Source of the DNA: Aeromicrobium sp. PE09-221
Lineage (GTDB): Bacteria > Actinomycetota > Actinomycetes > Propionibacteriales > Nocardioidaceae
NCBI RefSeq assembly: GCF_002174305.1
Contig: NZ_MIJB01000010.1
Location: 62,001-126,000 of the forward strand
Reading direction: 5' to 3'
DNA: 64,000 nt
This document shows positions 1 to 7,853 of the stretch, piece by piece. The notes under the pieces were generated by a model. It searched no databases. It was not told the origin of the DNA and saw only the letters and a program-made list of their open reading frames with translations. Position numbers and translations under genes: made by a program. Numbering within the stretch: the stretch's first letter is position 1; each line of letters begins with the position of its first letter.

Positions 1-38
1 GAGATCCGCAGCGACAGCGGGAAGAGCGCCTCTGTCAC
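1..38 (-). CDS. Siroheme synthase-like protein, N-terminal 12 codons only
   Basis: A GTG at 38 on the minus strand opens a frame reading MTEALFPLSLRI before the window ends, two bases after the cysN stop codon. This resembles the N-terminus of actinobacterial siroheme synthase / precorrin-2 dehydrogenase (CysG-like), where it precedes the NAD-binding glycine loop. Siroheme is the cofactor of sulfite reductase, so the position at the end of a cys operon fits. Only 12 residues are visible, so the call is a context-supported inference. Confidence 0.4.
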   Translation of the reverse strand, partial: MTEALFPLSLRI

Positions 39-40
39 CG

Positions 41-1318
41 TCAGACGTTCGCCGTCGCCAGCAGCGCGTCGCCCACCATGCCCGCGGCCAGCGTGTTGCC
101 GTCGTGCGGATCGACGATGAGGAAGGCGCCTGTGCTGCGTGCGTCGACATAGGGCTCGGCGGGGACCGCCGAGGCCAGACGCAGGGTCACGTGGCCGATG
201 TCGTTCAGGCCGAGGGTGTCGGCCGGCAGCACCGAGGCGCTGTCCAGATCGAGACGCCCTGTCACGGCCCTGACGAGGGCCTGAACGGTGCGGGTGCCGT
301 GCTTGACGAGCACCTTGCTGCCCGCGCGCAGCGGTGCGTCCGACAACCAGGCCAGCGTGCCCTCGATGTCCTGGGTCAGCTCGGGGGCGCCGACGGCGGA
401 AGCGATGAGGTCGCCTCGGCTGATGTCGATGTCATCGGCGAGACGCAGGGTGGCCGACTGCGGCGCGAAGGCCTCGTCGAGCTCCTGGCCGGCCTGATCG
501 ATGCCGACGACCCGGCTCGTGCGGCCGCTCGGCAGGGCGACGATCTCATCACCGATACGGACCACGCCCGAGGCGATCTGCCCGGCATAGCCGCGGTAGT
601 CGCGAAAGCGCGCGTCGGCGGCGCTCTGCGGACGGATGACGAGCTGAACGGGGAAACGGAGCGGCTCGTCATCAGGGGCACCCTTGGGGGAGAGCTCCTC
701 GAGGTGCTCCAACACGCTCGGACCGGTGTACCAGGGTGTGCGCTCGGAGCGCGTGACGACATTGTCGCCGGCGAGGGCCGAGACCGGGATGGTGGTGACA
801 TCGGGCATGCCGAGGTCGCGCGCTGCCGCGATGACATCGGCGGCGACGGAGTCGTAGACGGCTTGGTCGTAGTCCACGAGATCGATCTTGTTGACCACGA
901 CGACCACGTGCGGGACGCGCAGCAGCGAGGCGACGGCGAGGTGGCGGCGGGTCTGCTCCTGCAGGCCGCCGCGGACGTCGACGAGCACCACGACGACATC
1001 GGCCGTGCTCGCACCGGTCACGGTGTTGCGCGTGTACTGCACGTGGCCGGGGCAGTCGGCCAGGATGAAGGTGCGGCGCGCGGTGGCGAAGTACCGGTAG
1101 GCCACGTCGATGGTGATGCCCTGCTCACGCTCGGAGCGCAGGCCGTCGGTCAGCAGCGCGAGGTCAGCGGCGGCCAGCCCGCGGTCGCGGCTCACCCGCT
1201 CGACGGCGTCGAACTGATCGGCGAGCACCGACTTGGAGTCGAACAGCAGACGCCCCACGAGGGTGGATTTGCCGTCGTCGACCGATCCGGCCGTCGCCAG
1301 CCGCAGCAGCGTGCTCAT
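41..1318 (-). CDS. cysN: Sulfate adenylyltransferase subunit 1 (GTPase)
   Basis: GTPase subunit of ATP sulfurylase, which activates sulfate to adenosine 5'-phosphosulfate (APS) using GTP hydrolysis; cytoplasmic, sulfate assimilation. The 425-residue protein shows an EF-Tu-type G domain: P-loop GSVDDGKST at residues 11-19, a DCPGH motif and NKID, followed by beta-barrel domains. The length is right for a stand-alone CysN without a fused APS kinase. The ATG at 1318 is chosen because it overlaps the cysD stop codon (TGATG on the minus strand) and begins directly before the G domain; the open frame continues about 440 bases further upstream but only inside cysD. No APS kinase is seen here, in line with an APS-reducing CysH. 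Confidence 0.95.
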   Translation of the reverse strand: MSTLLRLATAGSVDDGKSTLVGRLLFDSKSVLADQFDAVERVSRDRGLAAADLALLTDGLRSEREQGITIDVAYRYFATARRTFILADCPGHVQYTRNTVTGASTADVVVVLVDVRGGLQEQTRRHLAVASLLRVPHVVVVVNKIDLVDYDQAVYDSVAADVIAAARDLGMPDVTTIPVSALAGDNVVTRSERTPWYTGPSVLEHLEELSPKGAPDDEPLRFPVQLVIRPQSAADARFRDYRGYAGQIASGVVRIGDEIVALPSGRTSRVVGIDQAGQELDEAFAPQSATLRLADDIDISRGDLIASAVGAPELTQDIEGTLAWLSDAPLRAGSKVLVKHGTRTVQALVRAVTGRLDLDSASVLPADTLGLNDIGHVTLRLASAVPAEPYVDARSTGAFLIVDPHDGNTLAAGMVGDALLATANV

Positions 1319-2229
1319 CAGAAGTAGCCTTCCTTCTTGCGGTCTTCCATCGCGGCCTCGGAGATGCGGTCGTCCGCGCGCGTGGCCCCGCGTTCGGTGA
1401 CACGCGTGGCGGCCACCTCGGCGATGACGTCCTCGACGGTCGAGGCCGGGCTGGCGACCGCGCCGGTGCAAGACATGTCGCCGACCGTGCGGTAGCGCAC
1501 CTGCCGGGTGGTGACCGTCTCGCCCTCGCGGGGCTCGGAGTGGGGTCCGACGGCCAGCAGCATGCCGTCGCGCTCGAAGACCTCGCGGTCGTGGGCGTAG
1601 TAGAGGCTCGGCAGCTCGATCTTCTCCGCACCGATGTACTGCCAGATGTCCAGCTCGGTCCAGTTGCTGAGCGGGAAGACGCGCACATGCTGGCCGGGCG
1701 TGTGGCGGCCGTTGTAGAGATTCCACAGCTCGGGGCGCTGATTGCGCGGGTCCCACTGGCCGAACTCATCGCGCAGGCTGAACACGCGCTCCTTGGCGCG
1801 TGCCTTCTCCTCGTCGCGCCGCCCGCCCCCGAAGACCGCGTCGAAGCGATGCTCGGATATCGCATCGAGCAGCGGTTGCGTCTGCAGCGGATTGCGGGTG
1901 CCGTCCGCGCGCTCGCGCAGGCGACCGTCATCGATGTAGTCCTGGACGCGCGCGACCTCCAGGCGCAGGCCGAGCCGCTCGGCGGTCTCGTCGCGGAACT
2001 GCAGCACTTCAGGGAAGTTGTGGCCGGTGTCGACGTGCAGCACCGCGAAGGGGACCGGCGCGGGCCAGAAGGCCTTGACCGCCAGGTGCAGCATCACGAC
2101 GGAGTCCTTGCCGCCGGAGAACAGGATCACCGGGCGCTCGAACTCGGCGGCCACCTCGCGGATGATGTGGATCGACTCGGACTCCAGCCACTGCAACTGG
2201 CTGAGCTCGCGGGAAGGGGTGAGTGTCAT
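1318..2229 (-). CDS. cysD: Sulfate adenylyltransferase subunit 2
   Basis: Catalytic subunit of ATP sulfurylase, an ATP pyrophosphatase of the adenine nucleotide alpha-hydrolase family that forms APS with CysN. The 303-residue protein carries the PP-loop SGGKDSVVML near residue 39 and the conserved FGGGRRDEEKARAKER segment, and ends in a lysine-rich KKEGYF tail typical of CysD. The ATG at 2229 follows a GAGAG purine stretch and leaves 11 bases after cysH; an in-frame ATG at 2259 would overlap cysH and is less likely. The last base of the stop codon overlaps the first of cysN, so the two subunits are translationally coupled. Confidence 0.95.
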   Translation of the reverse strand: MTLTPSRELSQLQWLESESIHIIREVAAEFERPVILFSGGKDSVVMLHLAVKAFWPAPVPFAVLHVDTGHNFPEVLQFRDETAERLGLRLEVARVQDYIDDGRLRERADGTRNPLQTQPLLDAISEHRFDAVFGGGRRDEEKARAKERVFSLRDEFGQWDPRNQRPELWNLYNGRHTPGQHVRVFPLSNWTELDIWQYIGAEKIELPSLYYAHDREVFERDGMLLAVGPHSEPREGETVTTRQVRYRTVGDMSCTGAVASPASTVEDVIAEVAATRVTERGATRADDRISEAAMEDRKKEGYF

Positions 2230-2240
2230 GGTCTCGTCTC

Positions 2241-3038
2241 TCAGGTGTGCAGTCCGCACTCGGTCTTGTCCAGGCCGGCCCAGCGTCCGGAGCGAGGATC
2301 CTCTCCGGGCGCCACGCGGCGGGTGCAGGGGGCGCAGCCGATCGACGGATAGCCGTCGTTCACGAGCGGGTTCACGATGACATCATGCTCGGCGGCATAG
2401 CCCAGCAGATCGTCCCAGGACCAGGCGGCCAACGGGTTCACCTTCACCAGGCCGTTCTTGTCGTCCCAGGTCACGAAGGGCGTGTTCGCGCGGGTCGGTG
2501 CCTCCTCCCGGCGGACGCCGGTGATCCACACCTCGTACTCGCCGAGGGTGCGCTGGAGGGGTTCGACCTTGCGGAGCTGGCAGCACAGTGCCGGGTCGCG
2601 CTCGTGCAGGCGAGGCCCATACTCGGCATCCTGCTCGGCGACGGTCTGGTGGGCAGTGACGTCGACGATGCTCAGCTCCAGCTGGGCCTCCACCGCGTCC
2701 CTCGTGCCGATGGTCTCGGCGAAGTGATAGCCGGTGTCCAGGAACAGCGTGTCGACCCAGGGGATGTGTCGTGCGACGACATGGGGGAGGACCGCATCGG
2801 CCATCGAGCAGGCGACAGCGGTGCGATAGCCGAACTCCTCGGCGGCCCAGGCGAGCACCTCGTCGGTGTCCGCCTCGGCGAAACGCGTCTCGGCCTCGTC
2901 GGCGATCGCGCGCAGCTGGTCGGCCGAGCGCTTCGGTGCCAGCAGCGACGGGCGCTCGGCGCGATGCCGCTCGCGCGCGCTGTCGTGGGCGAGCTGGCGT
3001 TCACGACGTTCAGCCAGGGTCAGGGGTGTGGAACTCAT
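2241..3038 (-). CDS. cysH: Phosphoadenylyl/adenylyl-sulfate reductase
   Basis: Assimilatory APS/PAPS reductase that produces sulfite. The 265-residue protein has paired cysteines CC at 152-153 and CxxC at 235-238, the four ligands of the [4Fe-4S] cluster that mark the APS-reducing type, and the catalytic cysteine in the C-terminal ECGLHT sequence (C261). PAPS-type enzymes lack the cluster cysteines, so APS is the inferred substrate; this agrees with the lack of APS kinase in cysN. It is the first gene of the operon cysH-cysD-cysN and then a siroheme synthase-like gene. The ATG at 3038 lies 9 bases after a TAGGCT box, so its leader would be very short. Confidence 0.93.
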   Translation of the reverse strand: MSSTPLTLAERRERQLAHDSARERHRAERPSLLAPKRSADQLRAIADEAETRFAEADTDEVLAWAAEEFGYRTAVACSMADAVLPHVVARHIPWVDTLFLDTGYHFAETIGTRDAVEAQLELSIVDVTAHQTVAEQDAEYGPRLHERDPALCCQLRKVEPLQRTLGEYEVWITGVRREEAPTRANTPFVTWDDKNGLVKVNPLAAWSWDDLLGYAAEHDVIVNPLVNDGYPSIGCAPCTRRVAPGEDPRSGRWAGLDKTECGLHT

Positions 3039-3095
3039 GAGGGTCCCAGCCTAGGTCGCCGACCGCTCCCGCATCGCGCTGTCCGAATGGCGGAC
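3039..3095 (-). promoter_or_regulatory. Promoter region of the cys operon
   Basis: On the minus strand a TAGGCT -10-like box occupies 3053-3048, 9 bases before the cysH ATG. Further upstream an imperfect operator-like palindrome GTCCG-aatgg-CGGAC spans 3081-3095. Regulation by a sulfur-responsive factor is only an inference from position. Confidence 0.4.
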
Positions 3096-3159
3096 CGGGT
3101 CACAGGGGGCGATGCTGGACGCATCGGTCAGTACGACGCCTCGACGAAGGGATGCGACC

Positions 3160-3306
3160 ATGTGGGCCACCATCTTGTGGATCGCCTCGGTGATCATCGG
3201 CATTATCGGCATCATCCGTCTCCTGCAGCGTGACATCGTGATGGGTGTGATCCTCATCGTCGTCGCCCTGCTGGTGGGTCCTGGTGGTGTCAGCATCTTC
3301 ACCTGA
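3160..3306 (+). CDS. GPGG-motif small membrane protein
   Basis: A 48-residue protein made of two hydrophobic segments (about residues 3-20 and 26-41) separated by the charged LLQRD turn, ending in GPGGVSIFT. The GPGG motif near the C-terminus is the mark of a widespread family of tiny actinobacterial membrane proteins of unknown function. The ATG at 3160 is preceded by GAAGGGA at 3146-3152, which decides the start over an in-frame ATG at 3112 that would add a charged extension. It is a single gene followed by a strong hairpin. Confidence 0.8.
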   Translation: MWATILWIASVIIGIIGIIRLLQRDIVMGVILIVVALLVGPGGVSIFT

Positions 3307-3310
3307 CCGT

Positions 3311-3363
3311 CTGCCGGAGAAAGGCGATGCCGTTCTCGGGGCGGCATCGCCTCTCCCCGGCAG
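3311..3363 (+). terminator. Long hairpin after the GPGG gene
   Basis: The outer arms CTGCCGG (3311-3317) and CCGGCAG (3357-3363) and inner arms AGGCGATGCC (3322-3331) and GGCATCGCCT (3343-3352) form an extended stem with an 11-base loop. There is no U-tract; it is placed to stop transcription before the next gene. Confidence 0.75.
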
Positions 3364-3383
3364 CAGACGATCCTATGAACCAC

Positions 3384-3389
3384 TAGATT
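3384..3389 (+). promoter_or_regulatory. -10 box TAGATT of a leaderless gene
   Basis: TAGATT ends 6 bases before the ATG at 3396, so transcription should start at or next to the start codon. No Shine-Dalgarno sequence is present. Confidence 0.6.
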
Positions 3390-3395
3390 CGTTCC

Positions 3396-4019
3396 ATGGC
3401 ACGCTTCATCGACATTCACCCGGTCAACCCGCAGCAGCGATCCGTCGACCAGGCGGTGGCGGTGCTCGCCGACGGGGGACTCATCGCCTATCCGACCGAC
3501 TCGGGGTATGCCCTCGGTGCCCAGCTCGGCAATGCCGAGGCGCTGGACCGCATCCGCTCGATCCGAGATCTCGACTCCAAGCACCACTTCACGCTCGTGT
3601 GCCGTGACTTCTCGCAGCTGGGGCAGATGGTGCACGTCGACAACGCCGTGTTTCGTGCCGTCAAGGCAGCCACACCCGGCTCCTACACCTTCATCCTTCC
3701 TGCCACTCGCGAAGTGCCGCGTCGGCTGCTGCAGGCCAAGAAGAAGACCGTGGGTGTCCGCATCCCCGATCACCGCATCAGCCTCGCGCTGGTGGAGGCG
3801 CTCGGCGAGCCGCTGTTGTCGACGACCTTGATCCTTCCCGGCCAGGAGAATGCGATGACGACCGCCTGGGAGATCAACGAGGAACTGGACGGGCGGGTCG
3901 ACGCGATCATCGACGCGGGCGAGGACGTTCGTGCTGAGCCCACCACCGTGGTGGATCTCTCCGAGGGTGTCGCGGAGGTCGTGCGAGTGGGTGCGGGGGA
4001 TCCGACCCCCTTCGAGTGA
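3396..4019 (+). CDS. YciO/Sua5-type L-threonylcarbamoyladenylate synthase-like protein
   Basis: A 207-residue protein of the YrdC/YciO/Sua5 fold. It shows the family pattern of an N-terminal ADGGLIAYPTDSGYALG substrate loop (residues 27-43), SIRDLDSKHHFTLVCRD, and GVRIPDH around residue 120. The length and the ending without a Sua5 C-terminal domain match YciO-like single-domain proteins. Sua5/TsaC relatives form threonylcarbamoyl-AMP for tRNA t6A; YciO members are less well defined, so the exact role is left open. The start codon follows a leaderless promoter and the gene appears to be monocistronic. Confidence 0.85.
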   Translation: MARFIDIHPVNPQQRSVDQAVAVLADGGLIAYPTDSGYALGAQLGNAEALDRIRSIRDLDSKHHFTLVCRDFSQLGQMVHVDNAVFRAVKAATPGSYTFILPATREVPRRLLQAKKKTVGVRIPDHRISLALVEALGEPLLSTTLILPGQENAMTTAWEINEELDGRVDAIIDAGEDVRAEPTTVVDLSEGVAEVVRVGAGDPTPFE

Positions 4020-4032
4020 GCGGCGGCGACCG

Positions 4033-4695
4033 TCAGGTGTCGCCTTCGAACAGGCCGCCGTCGAGCAGCCAGTGATTGCGCAGTCGCAGCGCCCTTTCCG
4101 TGCTGGCTACCAGGGTCGCGACCACGAGCGTGATGTTGAGCCACGCGGGGAGGCCGAAGGGCGAGGTGAAGGTGCCGATGCTCTCTGCCACGAGCGGGAT
4201 ATGCGAGATCTGATCGACGATCTGCGGGATGCCGAGCACCGCGGCGAACAACAGGACGACGATCGACATCAGGCTGAGGGCGCGTCCCACGAGGGGATGA
4301 CGGCGATCGAGCCGCGCGCGCCGTCCCTCGGCGGAGGCGGGGTCGGGCACCAGTTGGCGTTCCGAGCCGTCCGTGCCCACGAAGTGACAGCGTTTGAGCC
4401 CGAACTGGGTCGTGACGACCTCGATATGGCCTCCGGGCACAGGGAAGGTCGCAGGCAGCTTGGACTGCGCGTGATGCCGCCCGTCTCGGTAGAGCTGACC
4501 GAGCACATTACCGTCCTCGTCTCCCCACAGTCGCACGTCGACCGACCAGGTGTGGGTCTGGCCGTCCTGAGCGGGCAGCTCGATGTGGAGCAGCGATCGC
4601 GAGAGGGGTTGCCACCAGCGGTAGCGCTGAAGAGGGTGTCCGTCCCCGGCCTTGACCCGTCGCGCGGCGCGACGTCGGCTCCAGTCCGAGAACAC
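4033..4695 (-). CDS. Membrane protein of unknown function
   Basis: Not recognised as a named family. With the GTG at 4695 it has 220 residues: an N-terminal soluble half rich in Arg/Lys and beta-like sequence (HIELPAQDGQTHTWSVDVRLWG), then two hydrophobic segments near the C-terminus (SLMSIVVLLFAAVLGIPQIV and WLNITLVVATLVAS). The GTG is preferred over the ATG at 4752 because a TAGGCT box lies 7 bases before it on the minus strand, as in other leaderless genes of this window. It is divergent from marR, so it shares an upstream region with that regulator. Confidence 0.65.
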   Translation of the reverse strand: MFSDWSRRRAARRVKAGDGHPLQRYRWWQPLSRSLLHIELPAQDGQTHTWSVDVRLWGDEDGNVLGQLYRDGRHHAQSKLPATFPVPGGHIEVVTTQFGLKRCHFVGTDGSERQLVPDPASAEGRRARLDRRHPLVGRALSLMSIVVLLFAAVLGIPQIVDQISHIPLVAESIGTFTSPFGLPAWLNITLVVATLVASTERALRLRNHWLLDGGLFEGDT

Positions 4696-4702
4696 GTGCG
4701 AC

Positions 4703-4708
4703 AGCCTA
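4703..4708 (-). promoter_or_regulatory. -10 box TAGGCT before the membrane protein gene
   Basis: Read on the minus strand, TAGGCT (4708-4703) stands 7 bases before the GTG at 4695, suggesting a leaderless transcript and fixing the start codon. Confidence 0.5.
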
Positions 4709-4754
4709 ACGGTCCTTTCGCGATGCGCAGATCCGGCGCTGGTCGATGGCATGT

Positions 4755-4784
4755 CTTTAGCGTGGGTAATGAGCTAAGCTAAAG
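4755..4784. promoter_or_regulatory. Palindromic operator-like site upstream of marR
   Basis: CTTTAGC (4755-4761) and GCTAAAG (4778-4784) form an inverted repeat, and a second GCTAA at 4773-4777 makes the right half a direct repeat. The right arm overlaps the marR -10 box, the expected place for an autorepressing MarR-family operator. It also lies in the region shared with the divergent gene. Confidence 0.6.
4775..4780 (+). promoter_or_regulatory. -10 box TAAGCT of the marR-MFS operon
   Basis: TAAGCT ends 7 bases before the GTG at 4788. It lies inside the operator-like palindrome, so a bound repressor would block it. Confidence 0.55.
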
Positions 4785-4787
4785 GGC

Positions 4788-5201
4788 GTGCCGACGGATT
4801 CTCAACGACTCGCTATGGCGGTGGCCCGCCTCAGCCGCCGACTGCGCCAGGAGCGTCAGTCCACGTTGACTCCGACCCAATTGTCGGTGCTCGGCGTGGT
4901 CGCTCGGATCGGCCCGGCGACACCCGGTGCGATCGCCGCCGTGGAGCGGGTCCGTCCGCCGTCCATCACCCGAGTGCTCAATCACCTGGTCGAGTGCGGC
5001 TATGTCTCGCGTGCCCCTCATCCCGATGACGGCCGCCAGCTGCTCATCGAGCTGTCGGCGGAAGGAGATCGCATCCTCGCCGATGAACGCGAACGACGGG
5101 ACGCCTGGCTCGAACAGCATCTCGCCGCCCTCAGTGAGACTGAGCGACGGCTGCTGCGGGATGCGACACCGATCCTGACGCGGCTGGCGGAGTCCGAGTG
5201 A
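4788..5201 (+). CDS. MarR-family transcriptional regulator
   Basis: A 137-residue winged helix-turn-helix regulator. The fold is seen in TQLSVLGVVARIGPATPGAIA, the recognition helix region RVRPPSITRVLNHLVECGYV and the wing RAPHPDDGRQLLIELSAEG with the DDGR motif typical of MarR proteins. It probably binds the palindrome just upstream and controls itself and the MFS exporter that begins inside its stop codon (GTGA overlap at 5198-5201). Many such pairs respond to small phenolic or drug-like ligands, but the ligand here is unknown. The GTG at 4788 fits a leaderless promoter; an in-frame ATG at 4815 is the alternative. Confidence 0.88.
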   Translation: MPTDSQRLAMAVARLSRRLRQERQSTLTPTQLSVLGVVARIGPATPGAIAAVERVRPPSITRVLNHLVECGYVSRAPHPDDGRQLLIELSAEGDRILADERERRDAWLEQHLAALSETERRLLRDATPILTRLAESE

Positions 5202-6484
5202 GCCCCACCTTCAGCGCGCTCTCGATCCGCAACTATCGCATCTACGCGACGGGCGGCCTCGTCTCGAATATCGGCACCTGGTTGCAGAACACGGCGCAGG
5301 CCTGGTTGGTCCTGCAGCTGACCGGCTCGGGTGCGGCGTTGGGTATCACCGTCGCGCTCCAGCTGCTGCCGTCCTTGCTCTTCTCGCCCATGGCCGGGGT
5401 GCTGGCGGACCGGATGTCCAAACGGCGCCTGCTGGCGATCATGCAGATCGGCATGGCGCTGCCCTGTGGCGCGTTGGGCGTTCTCGCGGTCACCGGCCTG
5501 GTGGAACCGTGGCACGTCTACGTCCTGACCTTCGTCTTCGGCAGCGCCCGTGCCTTCGAGGCGCCCGCGCGGCAGTCCTTCGTCAGCGAAATGGTGGATA
5601 TCGAGCGGCTCGCCAATGCCGTCTCGTTGAACTCCGCCTCCTTCAACTCCGGGCGGTTGATCGGTCCTGGCTTGGCCGGACTTCTGATCGCAGCACTCGG
5701 TTCGGGGGTCGACGCCACCGGTTGGGTCATCCTCCTCAATGCGTTGAGCTACGGCTTCACCCTGGTGGCATTGGCCGTGCTGGACGGCACCGCCCTGCAC
5801 CGTCCGCCGATGGTCGGGCGAGGACGGGGTGCCGTCCGGGCTGGTCTGCGCTATGTCCGTTCGCGTCCCGATCTGCTCCTGCTCTTCACCTGTGTGTTCT
5901 TCCTCGGGGCTTTCGGCATGAACTTCCAGATCACCTCGGCGCTCATGGCCACGGAGGTCTTCGGCAAGGGCGCGGGGGAGTTCGGCGTCCTCGGCTCCAT
6001 CCTGGCCATCGGATCGCTGGCGGGCGCACTGCTCGCCGCTCGCCGCAGCCATCCACGGCTGAGGTTCATCGTGGGCGCCGGTCTGGCGTTCTCGCTGGCT
6101 CAGATCGCCTCGGGCATCATGCCGACCTATTGGTCCTATGCGGCGATCCTCCCTCTCGTCGGGCTCAGCGTCCTGACGACGGCGACGACGGCGAATGCCC
6201 TCATCCAGATGACGTCCACGCCGTCCATGCGCGGCCGTGTCGTCTCGCTGTATCTCATGGTGTTCATGGGCAGTGTCCCGCTCGGTGCCCCGATCATCGG
6301 CTGGTTCGGAGAGCATCTGGGCGGACGCGCCGCACTGGTGATCAGCGGCGCCATCGTCGGCGTGGGCATCGGTGTCGCGGGCTTGGCCTACGCTCGCGTA
6401 CGTCACGTCAGCCTGCGCAGCCTCGTGCCGCGGCGCGCACCCCGAGCACATCTCCTCGAGGACGGGCTCGATCAGCATCCCTGA
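5198..6484 (+). CDS. MFS transporter, drug/siderophore exporter type
   Basis: A 428-residue major facilitator with about 12 hydrophobic segments and the cytoplasmic loop motif GVLADRMSKRRLL between helices 2 and 3. The start SALSIRNYRIYATGGLVSNIGTWLQNTAQAWLVLQL and the RAFEAPARQSFVSEMV segment are typical of the EntS-like MFS branch. Its GTG overlaps the marR stop, so expression is coupled to the regulator, suggesting inducible export of a toxic compound. The substrate cannot be read from the sequence. Confidence 0.88.
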   Translation: MSPTFSALSIRNYRIYATGGLVSNIGTWLQNTAQAWLVLQLTGSGAALGITVALQLLPSLLFSPMAGVLADRMSKRRLLAIMQIGMALPCGALGVLAVTGLVEPWHVYVLTFVFGSARAFEAPARQSFVSEMVDIERLANAVSLNSASFNSGRLIGPGLAGLLIAALGSGVDATGWVILLNALSYGFTLVALAVLDGTALHRPPMVGRGRGAVRAGLRYVRSRPDLLLLFTCVFFLGAFGMNFQITSALMATEVFGKGAGEFGVLGSILAIGSLAGALLAARRSHPRLRFIVGAGLAFSLAQIASGIMPTYWSYAAILPLVGLSVLTTATTANALIQMTSTPSMRGRVVSLYLMVFMGSVPLGAPIIGWFGEHLGGRAALVISGAIVGVGIGVAGLAYARVRHVSLRSLVPRRAPRAHLLEDGLDQHP

Positions 6485-6515
6485 CCCCCGATGCTCCGTG
6501 ATCCCGTGCGAGAGC

Positions 6516-6562
6516 GGTGGATTACACACCTCTCAACCGCGTTGAGAGGTGCCGAATCCACC
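6516..6562. terminator. 47-bp near-perfect palindrome
   Basis: Arms GGTGGATT (6516-6523) with AATCCACC (6555-6562) and CACCTCTCAAC (6527-6537) with GTTGAGAGGTG (6541-6551) flank a CGC loop, with 3-base mismatched blocks between them. It lies between the MFS gene and the amidohydrolase promoter and probably acts as a terminator in either direction. There is no U-tract. Confidence 0.65.
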
Positions 6563-6636
6563 ACCACCTCAGAGGCGCCAGCGCCGGACGGCAACCCTCG
6601 ACGCTCTCGCGCTGCGGGTGCTCGAGCAGTGAGCGG

Positions 6637-6642
6637 TACCCT
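6637..6642 (+). promoter_or_regulatory. -10 box TACCCT of a leaderless gene
   Basis: TACCCT ends exactly 6 bases before the GTG at 6649, which decides the amidohydrolase start. Confidence 0.6.
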
Positions 6643-6648
6643 GGGCCG

Positions 6649-7830
6649 GTGAGTGTCCAGGACGTCATCGCGCAGACCATCGAGGAGATCACCCCCGATC
6701 TGATCGAGCTGCGTCGCGACCTGCACGCCTTCCCCGAGCTCTCATGGCAGGAGCACCGCACGACCGATGTCGTGGTCGCTCAGGTGGAGAAGCTCGGTCT
6801 GCGGTACGAGCGCCTGGACATCGGCACCGGCCTGACGGCGGACGTCGGTCCCGCCGAGGGGCCGATCGTCGCCCTGCGCGCCGATCTCGACGCCCTTCCG
6901 GTGTTGGACGCCACTCAGGATCCGTGGCGCTCGCGGCAGCCCGGTATCGCGCACGCTTGCGGCCACGACGTCCACATCTCGGCGCTCGTCGGTGCCGCAC
7001 ACGCGCTGACCCGGGCGCACGAGGAGCACGGCCTCCCGGTCCGGGTACGACTGCTCTTCCAGCCGGCGGAGGAGGTCATGCCCGGTGGGGCGCTGCGGGT
7101 CCTCCGCGAGGGCGCGCTGCAGGGGGTGGCGCGCATCTACGCGCTCCACTGCGATCCCTCGCTCGATGTCGGACAGGTGGGGCTGCGCGAGGGCCCCATC
7201 ACCGGGGCGTCGGACCATGTCCATGTCGTGCTGAGCGGCCGAGGCGGCCACACCTCCCGGCCACACCTCACCGAGGACCTCACCTACGCCCTGGGCAGCC
7301 TCATCACGCAGATGCCGGCGGTGCTGTCGCGCCGCTTCGATCCCCGTGCCGGCGTGAGCCTGGTGTGGGGCCAGGTGGCCGCGGGCAATGCCGCCAATGT
7401 GATCCCTTCCGTCGGGGAGCTGACCGGCACACTGCGGATGCTCGACTCGGCGGCCTGGCACGATGCCGAGAGATTCGTCCGAGGACTCATCGCTGACATC
7501 ATCGAGCCCTTCGGCGTGACCGCCGAGATCACCTACACGCGGGGCGTCCCACCGGTCGTGAACGACTTCGCCGCGACGCAGAGCCTGCGTCAGGCCGTGA
7601 CCGAGACGCTCGGCGTCAAGGGAGCGGCCAGCACTCCGCAGAGTCTCGGAGGAGAGGACTTCGCCTGGTACCTGGAGGCCATCCCGGGTGCGATGGGACG
7701 CCTGGGGACGCGGACTCCCGACGGACCGACCTACGACCTGCACCAGGGCAATCTGCGAGTCGACGAGCAGGCGATCTCCGTCGGCGCACGGGTGCTCGCC
7801 GGTGTGGCCGCGCGCCCGCTCGACGCCTGA
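6649..7830 (+). CDS. M20-family amidohydrolase (hippurate hydrolase-like)
   Basis: A 393-residue metallo-aminoacylase of the M20D type, which cleaves N-acyl amino acids in the cytoplasm. Visible motifs are LRRDLHAFPELSWQEH at the N-terminus, the metal-binding RADLDALP and HACGHDVHIS, the second metal site FQPAEEVMPGG and the C-terminal GGEDFAWYLE. A lid domain with GRGGHTSRPH lies in the middle. GTG 6649 is chosen over the longer frame from 6517 because a TACCCT box lies 6 bases before it and the longer frame would start inside the palindrome. It converges on the stress protein gene; a perfect 14-bp palindrome at 7847-7860 lies at their junction. Confidence 0.9.
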   Translation: MSVQDVIAQTIEEITPDLIELRRDLHAFPELSWQEHRTTDVVVAQVEKLGLRYERLDIGTGLTADVGPAEGPIVALRADLDALPVLDATQDPWRSRQPGIAHACGHDVHISALVGAAHALTRAHEEHGLPVRVRLLFQPAEEVMPGGALRVLREGALQGVARIYALHCDPSLDVGQVGLREGPITGASDHVHVVLSGRGGHTSRPHLTEDLTYALGSLITQMPAVLSRRFDPRAGVSLVWGQVAAGNAANVIPSVGELTGTLRMLDSAAWHDAERFVRGLIADIIEPFGVTAEITYTRGVPPVVNDFAATQSLRQAVTETLGVKGAASTPQSLGGEDFAWYLEAIPGAMGRLGTRTPDGPTYDLHQGNLRVDEQAISVGARVLAGVAARPLDA

Positions 7831-7853
7831 TGTGCTCTCGCGAAAGCAGCTGA

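Noticed and set aside
1319-1756. N-terminal extension of cysN to a 571-residue frame
   Set aside because: The extra part is Arg/His-rich shadow sequence lying wholly inside cysD; the ATG at 1318 coupled to the cysD stop gives a normal CysN.
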